NCBI GenBank assembly: GCA_028292835.1
Contig: JAQGLP010000428.1
Span: 1-10,020 of the forward strand
Source of the DNA: Variovorax sp.
Lineage (GTDB): Bacteria; Pseudomonadota; Gammaproteobacteria; Burkholderiales; Burkholderiaceae_C
Length of the DNA: 10,020 nt
Direction: 5' to 3'
The notes under the pieces were generated by a model. It saw only the letters and a program-made list of their open reading frames with translations. It was not told the origin of the DNA and searched no databases. This document shows positions 1 to 7,403 of the stretch, one piece after another; position 1 is the first letter of the stretch, and each line of letters opens with the position of its first letter. Position numbers and translations under genes: made by a program.

Positions 1-1002
1 GACATCCGCGCCTACGCGCTGGGGCGCCTGCGACTGCAGCAGGGCCGCTGCGCCCTCGCCGAGACGCAGCCCGCCGCGGTGGACGGCCGCATCGACGGCA
101 CCTACCTGGTGCTGCGGCTGCGCGCAGCCTGCGAACCGGGCGAGGCGCTCGAGGTGGACTACCGCCTGTTCCGCGAGGTCGACCCGACGCACCGGGGCTT
201 GCTGCGCGTCGACAGGGGCAACGGCGCGGCGCCGTCGCTCTATCCGCTCGATCCGGCCGCGGGTCCGGTGACGATCGCACTGCCAGCGGCAGCTTCTCCC
301 CCGGTCCCCGCATCCGGGACCGCGGCGTCCGGCGCCGGGCAAGCCGCCGCGCCAGGCGCTTCCGCGTCCCCGGCGCCGGTCGCGGCGCCTGCCGCCGCAA
401 GCAGCTTCTTTCGCGACGGCGTGCACCACATCCTGATCGGCTACGACCACATCCTCTTCCTGGTCTGCCTGTTGCTGCCCGCGGTGCTGCGCCGCCAGCC
501 CGCCGGGTGGCAGCCGGTCGGGCGCTGGCGCGAGGCGGTCTGGCCGATGGTCGGCACGGTCACGATGTTCACGCTCGGCCACTCGATCACGCTGGCGCTC
601 GCCGGGCTCAGGCTGGTGACGATCTCGCCGCGCGTGATCGAGCCAGCGATCGCGCTGACGATCATCTTGGCGGCCGTCGACAACCTGCACCCGGTGCTGG
701 GCGGGCGACGCCGCGTGTTCACGTTCGTGTTCGGGCTGATTCATGGCTTCGGGTTCGCGGCTGTCCTGCGGGAGCTTGACCTGCCGCCCGCGAGCTTCGC
801 CACCGCCCTGCTGCAGTTCAACCTGGGGGTCGAGGGGGGCCAGCTCATCATCGTCACGCTGGCGCTGGCCGTGCTGCTGGCGTTGCGCGGGTGGCGCGGC
901 TACCCGTCGATCGTCCTGCGAGGCGGCTCGAGCGCGGCCACGGCGGTCGCCGCGCTCTGGTTCGTGGAGCGGGTGTTCGACCTCAAGCTGCTGGGGTTCT
1001 AG
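1..1002 (+). CDS. HupE/UreJ-family membrane protein, 5'-truncated by window edge
   Basis: The reading frame is open from base 1, so the true start lies upstream and 333 residues are visible. Residues 1-95 look like a soluble extracytoplasmic domain. Residues about 96-135 form an Ala/Pro/Gly/Ser-rich low-complexity linker. From about 137 to the end there are roughly six hydrophobic segments. The membrane part carries the HupE/UreJ_2 signature: GVHHILIGYDHILFL (about 140-154), FTLGHSITL, LIHGFGFA and FNLGVEGGQL, with conserved His, Asp and Glu residues inside or next to membrane segments. Known members are thought to be secondary transporters, often linked to nickel or cobalt in hydrogenase and urease loci. 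No such partner gene is visible here, so the substrate is unknown. The TAG stop overlaps the stop of the convergent VOC gene. Family assignment is firm; function is only inferred. Confidence 0.85.
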   Translation, partial: DIRAYALGRLRLQQGRCALAETQPAAVDGRIDGTYLVLRLRAACEPGEALEVDYRLFREVDPTHRGLLRVDRGNGAAPSLYPLDPAAGPVTIALPAAASPPVPASGTAASGAGQAAAPGASASPAPVAAPAAASSFFRDGVHHILIGYDHILFLVCLLLPAVLRRQPAGWQPVGRWREAVWPMVGTVTMFTLGHSITLALAGLRLVTISPRVIEPAIALTIILAAVDNLHPVLGGRRRVFTFVFGLIHGFGFAAVLRELDLPPASFATALLQFNLGVEGGQLIIVTLALAVLLALRGWRGYPSIVLRGGSSAATAVAALWFVERVFDLKLLGF

Positions 1003-1382
1003 GCGCCGCTGCCGTACGGACGGGTGAGGATCTCCAGCCGGTGCCCGTCCGGATCGTCCCAGTAGACGCCGCGGCCGCCGTCGCCGTGGTTGATCTGTCC
1101 GGGTTGGTGATGGCCGGGACCGGCCCAGTAGGGCAGGCCGCGCGCGCGAATGCGCCCGAAAATCTGGTCGAACTCGACCTCGCCCACGAGGAAGGCATAG
1201 TGCTCCCAGACGATGTCGCCTTCGGCGCGCAGGAAGTCCAGCGTCACGCCGTTGTCGAGTTCCACGCCGTAGAAGGGGCCGAAAGGCACCGGCGCGGCGC
1301 GCCCCAGGAGTTCGGCCAGGAACAGCGCCGAAGCCTGCGGATCGCGGGCCCGCACGAGGGTGTGGTTCAGCTCGATCGTCAT
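999..1382 (-). CDS. VOC (glyoxalase/bleomycin-resistance fold) family protein
   Basis: A 127-residue single-domain protein of the vicinal-oxygen-chelate superfamily. It begins with the typical strand and first metal ligand (NHTLV, His7). It continues with GPF and LDF segments, a second likely ligand His61 (EHYAFLV), and ends with the GVYWDDPDGHRLEIL motif that supplies Glu117. His7, His61 and Glu117 fit the usual metal triad. Such proteins include isomerases, dioxygenases, epimerases and drug-binding proteins, and the sequence alone does not say which this is. It is the last gene of the minus-strand pyrimidine operon, 45 bases after the amidohydrolase, so a role in that pathway is possible but unproven. 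Its start is preceded by three tandem copies of an 8-base AGAGG-containing unit. Its stop overlaps that of the convergent HupE-like gene in a shared CTAG. Confidence 0.85.
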   Translation of the reverse strand: MTIELNHTLVRARDPQASALFLAELLGRAAPVPFGPFYGVELDNGVTLDFLRAEGDIVWEHYAFLVGEVEFDQIFGRIRARGLPYWAGPGHHQPGQINHGDGGRGVYWDDPDGHRLEILTRPYGSGA

Positions 1383-1384
1383 GG

Positions 1385-1408
1385 CCTCTGTTCCTCTGTT
1401 CCTCTGTC
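1385..1408 (-). repeat. Three tandem 8-base repeats forming the ribosome-binding region of the VOC gene
   Basis: On the minus strand the unit is AACAGAGG, present three times in a row; the copy furthest from the start has G for its first A. Each unit carries an AGAGG Shine-Dalgarno-like core. The cores end about 2, 10 and 18 bases before the ATG at 1382, and the middle one is nearest to a usable spacing. The repeat is visible directly; any effect on translation is inference. Confidence 0.75.
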
Positions 1409-1427
1409 CCTCGGCGCGTGGCGGAGT

Positions 1428-2717
1428 TCAGATTTTCGCGTGCATCCAGTCCGTGCGCTCGCCGCGTCCCGGCAGGTGCAGCGCGGCCGTCGCGGCCGGG
1501 GTTTGCGCCACCAGCCGACCCCGGCGGAACACCTTGAGCCGGGTCGCGCGCAGGCGGATCGCCTCCACCGGGTCGCGCGCCTGCAGCAGCACGAAGCTGG
1601 CGTCGCAACCGGCGTCGAGCCCGTAGCGCTGCAGGCCCATGACGCGCGCGGCATTCGCCGTCACCGCCTCGAAGCACTGGCGGATGCCGTCCTGGCTCGT
1701 CATCTGGGCGACGTGCAGGCCCATGTGCGCCACTTCGAGCATGTCGCCCGAGCCCAGGCCGTACCACGGGTCCATCACGCAGTCGTGGCCGAAGGCGACG
1801 TTGACGCCGGCGGCCAGCAGCTCGGGCACGCGCGTCATGCCGCGGCGCCTGGGGTAGCTGTCGTGGCGGCCCTGCAGCGTGATGTTGATGAGCGGGTTGG
1901 CCACCACGGCGACGCCGGCTTCCGCGATCAGGGGCAGCAGCTTGCTCGCGTAGTAGTTGTCCATCGAGTGCATCGAGGTGCAGTGCGAACCGGTCGTGCG
2001 GCCCTGCAGGCTCAGGCGCTGCGTCTCGCAGGCCAGCGTCTCGATGTGGCGCGACAGCGGATCGTCCGACTCGTCGCAGTGCATGTCCACCGGGAGGCCG
2101 CGCTCGGCGGCGAGTTCGCACAGCAGCTTGACGCTGGCGGTGCCCTGTTCGTATGTGCGCTCGAAATGCGGAATGCCGCCGACCACGTCCACGCCCAGGT
2201 CGAGCGCGCGCTTCAGGTTCTCGACGCCGCCCGGCGTGCGCAGCACACCGTCCTGCGGAAAGGCCACCAGCTGCAGATCGAGGTAGGGTGCGACCTGGCG
2301 CTTGACTTCCAGCAGCGCCTCGACCGCCAGCAGGCTGGGGTCGCTGGTATCGACGTGCGTGCGGACGGCCAGCAGCCCCTTGGCCACCGCCCAGTCGCAA
2401 TACGTCAGGGCGCGCTCGATCAGCGCCTCGGCCTTGAGCAGTGGCTTGAGTTCGCCCCACAGCGCGATGCCTTCGAGCAGTGTGCCGCTCTGATTGACGC
2501 GCGGCAGGCCGTAACTCAACGTCGCATCCATGTGGAAGTGCGGATCGACGAAGTGCGGCGCGAGCAGCAGGCCCTGAGCGTCGAGCGCTTCGTGCGCGCT
2601 CGCATGCGCCACATCGAGCCCGGCCGCGACTTCGACGATGCGGCCGTCCCGCACGGCGACGGACATGCCGGTGCGCCCGTCGGGCAGGGTGGCGTTGTGC
2701 AGGAGCAGATCGAGCAT
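1428..2717 (-). CDS. codA: Cytosine-deaminase (CodA) family amidohydrolase, with Cys at the CodA Asp314 position
   Basis: A 429-residue TIM-barrel amidohydrolase, about the length of E. coli CodA (427) and alignable to it throughout. Metal and catalytic residues are intact: His60 and His62 (DPHFHMD), Gln155 (VAFPQDG), His213 and Glu216 (HCDES), His245 (SHCTSMHS), Asp312 and Trp318 (GHDCVMDPWY). Numbering runs one behind E. coli. The expected reaction is hydrolytic deamination of a pyrimidine base, such as cytosine to uracil plus ammonia, in the cytoplasm. The substrate-contacting residue after Asp312, Asp314 in E. coli, is Cys313 here (codon at 1781-1779). Change at this site is linked to acceptance of 5-methylcytosine in characterised relatives. 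The gene follows upp by 27 bases in the same reading frame, with no clear Shine-Dalgarno sequence, which suggests coupled translation. Its place beside upp and URC genes supports feeding uracil into that pathway. Family is firm; exact substrate is open. Confidence 0.88.
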   Translation of the reverse strand: MLDLLLHNATLPDGRTGMSVAVRDGRIVEVAAGLDVAHASAHEALDAQGLLLAPHFVDPHFHMDATLSYGLPRVNQSGTLLEGIALWGELKPLLKAEALIERALTYCDWAVAKGLLAVRTHVDTSDPSLLAVEALLEVKRQVAPYLDLQLVAFPQDGVLRTPGGVENLKRALDLGVDVVGGIPHFERTYEQGTASVKLLCELAAERGLPVDMHCDESDDPLSRHIETLACETQRLSLQGRTTGSHCTSMHSMDNYYASKLLPLIAEAGVAVVANPLINITLQGRHDSYPRRRGMTRVPELLAAGVNVAFGHDCVMDPWYGLGSGDMLEVAHMGLHVAQMTSQDGIRQCFEAVTANAARVMGLQRYGLDAGCDASFVLLQARDPVEAIRLRATRLKVFRRGRLVAQTPAATAALHLPGRGERTDWMHAKI

Positions 2718-2744
2718 GGAAGCACGCCAGCCGGCGCAAGCGGC

Positions 2745-3374
2745 CTATTTTGTTCCAAAGATGCGGTCGCCCGCGTCGCCCAGGCCCGGCAGGATGTAGC
2801 CGTGGCTGTCGAGCTGGCGGTCGATGGCGGCGGTGTAGATCGGCACGTCCGGGTGCGCCGCCTGCAGCGCCCCGATGCCTTCCGGGCAGGTCAGCAGGCA
2901 GACGAACTTGATCGACCGCGGGTTCATCTCCTTCAGCCGCTCGACCGCCGCGATGGCCGAGTTGCCGGTCGCGAGCATCGGGTCGACCACGACGATGTCG
3001 CGGTCCTGCATGTCGCCGGGCATCTTGAAGTAGTACTCGATGGCCGTCAGCGTCTTCGGGTCGCGGTAGAGCCCGATGTGGCCGACGCGCGCGCCCGGCA
3101 CCACGCTCAGCATGCCCTCCAGGATGCCGTTGCCCGCGCGCAGGATCGACACCAGCACCAGCTTCTTGCCGTCGATGACCTTGGAGGTCATGGTCTCCAG
3201 CGGCGTCTCGATCTCGATGTCCTGCATCGGCATGTCGCGCGTGACCTCGTACGCCATCAGGCTGCTGAGTTCGCCCAGCAGGCGTCGGAAGCTGCTGGTG
3301 CTGGCGTCCTTGCGGCGCATCAGCGTGAGCTTGTGCTGCACGAGGGGGTGGTCGATGAGGTGGACTTGGCTCAT
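2745..3374 (-). CDS. upp: Uracil phosphoribosyltransferase
   Basis: A 209-residue protein, the standard length for bacterial Upp (208 in E. coli). It converts uracil and PRPP to UMP and pyrophosphate in the cytoplasm. Visible hallmarks are VSILRAGNGILEGM (75-88), the PRPP loop VVDPMLATGNSAI (129-141), and the C-terminal uracil-binding segment GYILPGLGDAGDR (192-204). The start is the ATG at 3374, giving MSQVHLIDHPLVQHK, the usual N-terminus of the family. The frame stays open far upstream but only as a shadow of the neighbouring gene. No strong ribosome-binding site is seen before this ATG. The gene sits between the URC4-type gene (50 bases upstream) and the CodA-like gene (27 bases downstream). 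In yeast the UPRT Urc6 is the entry step of the URC uracil breakdown route, so this copy may serve catabolism, salvage or both. Confidence 0.96.
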   Translation of the reverse strand: MSQVHLIDHPLVQHKLTLMRRKDASTSSFRRLLGELSSLMAYEVTRDMPMQDIEIETPLETMTSKVIDGKKLVLVSILRAGNGILEGMLSVVPGARVGHIGLYRDPKTLTAIEYYFKMPGDMQDRDIVVVDPMLATGNSAIAAVERLKEMNPRSIKFVCLLTCPEGIGALQAAHPDVPIYTAAIDRQLDSHGYILPGLGDAGDRIFGTK

Positions 3375-3424
3375 GGGGCGGGGATGTGTCGTTTGTCGTT
3401 GTGGGCGGACGGAAGCGTCCAAGT

Positions 3425-4818
3425 CTAGAAGACCGTGCCGTCGCTCTCGATGCGCAGCGGCGGGGCACCCCCGCGCAGCCGCTCGGCCAGCACGCGCCCG
3501 GCGGCCCAGGTGCCGCCTTCGAGCATGCAGGCCAGCGGCAGCTCGGCGTCGCTGCGGTTGAGGATCTTGCGCACGCGCGGCGCCAGCTCGTCGAGCAGCG
3601 CCACCGTGAGCGCGCGCCACTCGACGATGAACTCGTCGCCGACGTGCCACGTATGTTCGAGCAGTGCCGGGTCCCGGACCCGGATCATGCCGCTGTCGAT
3701 CAGCAGGCCGCCATTGCGGTACTCGGGCAGGCCGGTCAGCTCGTCCAGCCCGCGCACCCGGACACCGGCCCGCTCGAACGGCTCGACCAGCGAGTAGGTC
3801 AGCCATTGCGACAGCTTGTGGAAGGGCATCCAGCCGTCGGTCAGGCCGGGCCCGCGCACCGCGCTGTGGCGCCAGCAGTCGCCCAGCGCGAAGTCGGGGT
3901 TGCCGGAGCCGAGCTTCAGGCTGCCATCCGAGGCCACGCCGTCGATGGCGTTTTGCGCCGGCCAGATGCGCGAGAGCGACATCAGAAGCTGCGTCAGGAT
4001 CTCGTGGGCCGTGATGTCCGCCGTCATCGGCGCGGCGGGGCCGGCGGGGCTCACCAGCATGTCGATCAGCCCGCCCGGGCGGCCGTCCGGGCCGAACACC
4101 TCGGGCTGCTCTGCCAGTGCCTCGCCGAGCCGGCGCAGCAGGGTCGCGCGGCCGGGCAGGCCGACCAGGGGATTGGCCTCGCTCGCCTGGAACGCCTGGC
4201 CCAGCTGGTCGGTCGCCAGCGCTCGCAGGCCGGCCGCGTCGGCCTGCAGCGGACGGTCCGGGTCCGACGAGAACAGCCCGCTGGTAAAGGCATGGAAGCA
4301 CGCCACGCCCAGCCCTTCGGAGCGCGTGAAGCGCTGGCCGCTGGCGGATTCGGTGTAGTGCCAGTCGGCACCGGCACCGGCGTCGAGCAGCACGCTCACC
4401 AGCACCAGGTCGATCTGCGCGCGGGCACGCTGGCGCGGCGTGGCATTGGCACCCAGCAGCGCGTCGAACTGCGCCAGGCGGTCGATGCCGCCCGCCTCGA
4501 AATGACGCCAGCGGCTGTGGTACGGAATGGGCCCCCACGGGTAGCGGTCGCGCGTGACCTCGTCGACCGTGCGGGCGGTGTCTTCCAGCGCATCGTCGCC
4601 GCCGATGGTGAACCATTGCGATTCGCCATGACGCGCCCGCGCCAGCAGTGCGTGGGCGCGCTCGCGCACCGCCCGGGTGCTGCGCAAAACCTCGGCGGCG
4701 CCCGCCGGGTGGTCCGTGTCCGGCACGAATTCGGTGGCGGGGTCGACTTGGTTGTGGGCGCCGGGCGACAGCGAGCCGGGGCCGTCGGCGGGCGGGTGTC
4801 CGGGAGGTTTGTCGAAAA

Positions 4819-4822
<4 letters not shown>
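3425..4822 (-). CDS. DUF1688 / URC4 (Urg3) family protein of uracil catabolism
   Basis: A 465-residue protein recognised as DUF1688, the family of yeast URC4 and Aspergillus urg3. Recognisable blocks are LRSTRAVRERAHALLARAR (46-64), WRHFEAGGIDR (105-115), VSVLLDAGAGADWHY (142-156), FHKLSQWLTYSLVEP (334-348), GLPEYRNGGLLIDSG (364-378), EWRALTVALLDELAPR (401-416) and MLEGGTWAAGR (433-443). In Lachancea kluyveri the gene is needed to grow on uracil as nitrogen source. Its exact reaction is not established to my knowledge, and I see no standard catalytic motif. The first 45 or so residues are Pro/Gly/Asp-rich and look like a poorly conserved extension. The ATG at 4822 overlaps the TGA of the upstream GTP-cyclohydrolase-like gene (ATGA, 4819-4822), which supports this start and coupled translation. 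UPRT follows directly. Confidence 0.9.
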
Positions 4823-6099
<1,277 letters not shown>

Positions 6100-6104
6100 G
6101 ACGG

Positions 6105-6109
6105 CCCTT
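6105..6109 (-). promoter_or_regulatory. Ribosome-binding site deciding the start of the URC1-type gene
   Basis: AAGGG on the minus strand lies five bases before the ATG at 6099. The frame stays open upstream to 6543, so this site is what selects the 426-residue protein rather than a longer form. The longer form would run through the promoter. Confidence 0.65.
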
Positions 6110-6118
6110 AAAAAACAC

Positions 6119-6147
6119 AATGTAGCGACCGCTCCCGCAGCTGACAA
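6119..6147 (-). promoter_or_regulatory. Sigma-70-type promoter for the uracil-catabolism operon
   Basis: On the minus strand TTGTCA (6147-6142, 5 of 6 to the -35 consensus) is followed after 17 bases by TACATT (6124-6119, 4 of 6 to the -10 consensus). Transcription would start near 6112, leaving a short leader that contains the AAGGG ribosome-binding site and the ATG at 6099. It is the only good promoter seen for the five minus-strand genes. Confidence 0.6.
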
Positions 6148-6178
6148 GGCGGGTAAAGCCGCGTTGCCCGGGCCGTGC

Positions 6179-6195
6179 GAAGCCGGCCCGGCTTC
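6179..6195. repeat. Palindrome GAAGCCG-GCC-CGGCTTC, possible operator
   Basis: A perfect 7-base inverted repeat with a 3-base centre, lying about 32 bases upstream of the -35 box of the minus-strand operon in the divergent control region. It could bind a dimeric regulator. No regulator gene is in the window, and GC-rich palindromes of this size also arise by chance. Confidence 0.3.
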
Positions 6196-6318
6196 TGGAC
6201 GGCCAGGGCGGGGTGGCCCGCGCCTGCGCGGCGGGCGGGTGGGTGCGCCGGTGCGGGGTGGATAGTGCCGTTTTATGGAGGAAAAGACCTCGGGGCGCCC
6301 GGCGGTCGTGCACCAACA

Positions 6319-6335
6319 GCTATCAAAACAATAGC
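6319..6335. repeat. GCTAT-N7-ATAGC dispersed repeat of Comamonadaceae type
   Basis: GCTAT (6319-6323), a CAAAACA centre, and ATAGC (6331-6335) form a 5-base inverted repeat in an AT-rich patch inside GC-rich DNA. From memory, elements of this form are scattered widely between genes in Comamonadaceae such as Acidovorax, Polaromonas and Variovorax. Their function is not known to me. It sits between the two divergent promoters and helps place the organism. Confidence 0.55.
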
Positions 6336-6367
6336 GCCACGCCGCTTGGCGCCCTGTGCCGCGGGCC

Positions 6368-6395
6368 TTTCGCGCGAACCTGGCGCTTTTATAAT
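6368..6395 (+). promoter_or_regulatory. Promoter for the aryl-polyene-type operon
   Basis: TATAAT (6390-6395) is a perfect -10 hexamer in the intergenic region before the acyl carrier protein gene. The -35 box is weak: TTTCGC at 6368-6373 with a 16-base spacer is the nearest candidate, so an activator may be needed. Transcription would start near 6402, giving a leader of about 40 bases. Confidence 0.5.
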
Positions 6396-6433
6396 CCTGC
6401 ACCCGCCAAAATCCCTTCCGTTTCACGTTTCCC

Positions 6434-6437
6434 GGAG
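6434..6437 (+). promoter_or_regulatory. Ribosome-binding site for the GTG-started acyl carrier protein
   Basis: GGAG lies five bases before the GTG at 6443 and decides this non-ATG start. Confidence 0.6.
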
Positions 6438-6442
6438 CCTTC

Positions 6443-6751
6443 GTGTCATCGACCGCCCAACCCCCGATTCCCGCCGTTGGCGATGCCGCGCAACAGACAC
6501 CGCTCGAACACGAAATCGCCGTGCTCCTGGTGGAGTCGCTCAATCTCGAAACCGTCCCCGAGAAAATCCTCCCGGACGAGCCGCTCTACGGCGAGGGGCT
6601 GGGCCTCGACTCCATCGACATCCTCGAAGTCGCCCTGGAAGTGTCGCGGCGCTACGGTTTCCAGCTGCGCTCGGACGACGAGCGCAACCAGCAGATCTTC
6701 CAGTCGCTGCGCAGCCTGGCGTCGCACGTTGCCGAGCACCGCGCCGGCTGA
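6443..6751 (+). CDS. Acyl carrier protein of an aryl-polyene-type cluster
   Basis: A 102-residue protein with the phosphopantetheine-attachment motif GLGLDSIDILEV, the modified serine being Ser57, followed by the helix VALEVSRRYGFQL. The first 20 residues are a Pro/Ala-rich lead before the four-helix fold. It would carry growing acyl chains as a thioester in the cytoplasm. The start is GTG at 6443, with GGAG (6434-6437) five bases upstream; no ATG fits. The downstream COG4648 protein, AMP-ligase and acyltransferase match aryl-polyene or xanthomonadin clusters rather than housekeeping fatty-acid synthesis. Such clusters often encode two carrier proteins; only this one is in view. It is the first gene after a TATAAT-type promoter. 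Confidence 0.92.
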   Translation: MSSTAQPPIPAVGDAAQQTPLEHEIAVLLVESLNLETVPEKILPDEPLYGEGLGLDSIDILEVALEVSRRYGFQLRSDDERNQQIFQSLRSLASHVAEHRAG

Positions 6752-6764
6752 CGCGACCGCCCCC

Positions 6765-7403
6765 ATGTCGCGCTGGCGCGTGCCGCTCGGGATCGCGGGA
6801 GCGGTGGCGTACGCGGCGCTGTCGCACTGGATGATGCTGTTTCACGCCGACGCGCCGTGGGCGGTCGTGGTGCTGCTGGGGCCCCTGTGGCTGACCGCGG
6901 CCGGGCTGGGCGCCGGCCGTTTCGGCGCCGTGGGCGCCACGGTCGTCGCGCTGCTGGGCGTGGGTTTTCTGGCGCTGGTCTGGCGCGGGGAAGTGGGCGA
7001 CGCCAGCCGGCTCTATGTGCTGCAGCACGTCGGCATCAACCTCCTGCTGTGCGGCTGGTTCGGCTCGACCCTGCGTGCCGGCAGGCTGTCGCTGATCGGC
7101 AGCTTCGCGCAGCGCGTGCACCCTCTCACGCCAGACCATGTGGCCTACACCTGGCGGGTCACGCGGGTGTGGACGGCCTACTTCGCCCTGATGGCCGCCG
7201 CCTCGCTCGGGGTGTATGCGCTGCTGCCCTTCAGCGCCTGGTCGCTGCTGTCGAACCTCGTCTCGCCGGTCCTGATAGGCGCCCTGTTCATCGGCGAATA
7301 CCTGCTGCGCTACCGGCTCCATCCCGAATTCGAGCGCACCACGATGATCCAGGCCGTAAAAGCCTTCAGCATGGCGTGGGACGCGCCGGCCGCGCGGCGA
7401 TGA
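6765..7403 (+). CDS. COG4648 family predicted membrane protein
   Basis: A 212-residue integral membrane protein with about six hydrophobic segments, near residues 6-24, 33-50, 53-73, 83-101, 136-156 and 161-183. The soluble stretch LSLIGSFAQRVHPLTPDHV (109-127) and the charged C-terminal segment YRLHPEFERTTM are typical of the COG4648 family that recurs in aryl-polyene clusters. Its biochemical role is not known to me; it may help assemble or anchor the synthase at the inner membrane. It starts at the ATG at 6765, 13 bases after the carrier-protein stop. The frame is open further upstream, but that part is a shadow of the carrier gene and has no start. Its TGA overlaps the ATG of the ligase gene (ATGA, 7400-7403). 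Confidence 0.82.
   Translation: MSRWRVPLGIAGAVAYAALSHWMMLFHADAPWAVVVLLGPLWLTAAGLGAGRFGAVGATVVALLGVGFLALVWRGEVGDASRLYVLQHVGINLLLCGWFGSTLRAGRLSLIGSFAQRVHPLTPDHVAYTWRVTRVWTAYFALMAAASLGVYALLPFSAWSLLSNLVSPVLIGALFIGEYLLRYRLHPEFERTTMIQAVKAFSMAWDAPAARR

Larger units (their letters stand above)
6100..6442. other. Divergent intergenic control region
   Basis: This 343-base stretch lies between the minus-strand pyrimidine operon and the plus-strand pigment operon. It holds one promoter candidate for each, the GAAGCCG palindrome and the GCTAT-N7-ATAGC repeat. The part from about 6196 to 6318 is very GC-rich, and I see no gene, RNA or clear signal there. Open frames that cross the region have no ribosome-binding site or family resemblance. 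Confidence 0.7.

Noticed and set aside
1017..1051. 8-base inverted repeat CGGACGGG / CCCGTCCG just after the HupE-like stop, as a terminator
   Set aside because: The loop is 19 bases, there is no T-run, and it encodes the conserved end of the VOC protein, so it may be chance.
3407..3420. Small hairpin GGACG-N4-CGTCC between the DUF1688 and upp genes, as a terminator or attenuator
   Set aside because: Only a 5-base stem, with no T-run on the minus strand and a gene order that favours read-through.
891..3428. Very long plus-strand open frame (845 codons) opposite the VOC, CodA-like and upp genes
   Set aside because: It lies antisense to three well-recognised genes, its composition is His/Arg/Ala/Gln-rich as expected of a shadow frame in GC-rich DNA, and it shows no family motif.
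6100..6543. Upstream in-frame extension of the GTP-cyclohydrolase-like protein
   Set aside because: It would run through the promoter and into the carrier-protein gene, and the AAGGG site fits the ATG at 6099.
6213..6764. Upstream in-frame extension of the COG4648 protein
   Set aside because: The extra part is low-complexity Ser/Arg/Thr sequence overlapping the carrier protein in another frame; the family begins at the ATG at 6765.
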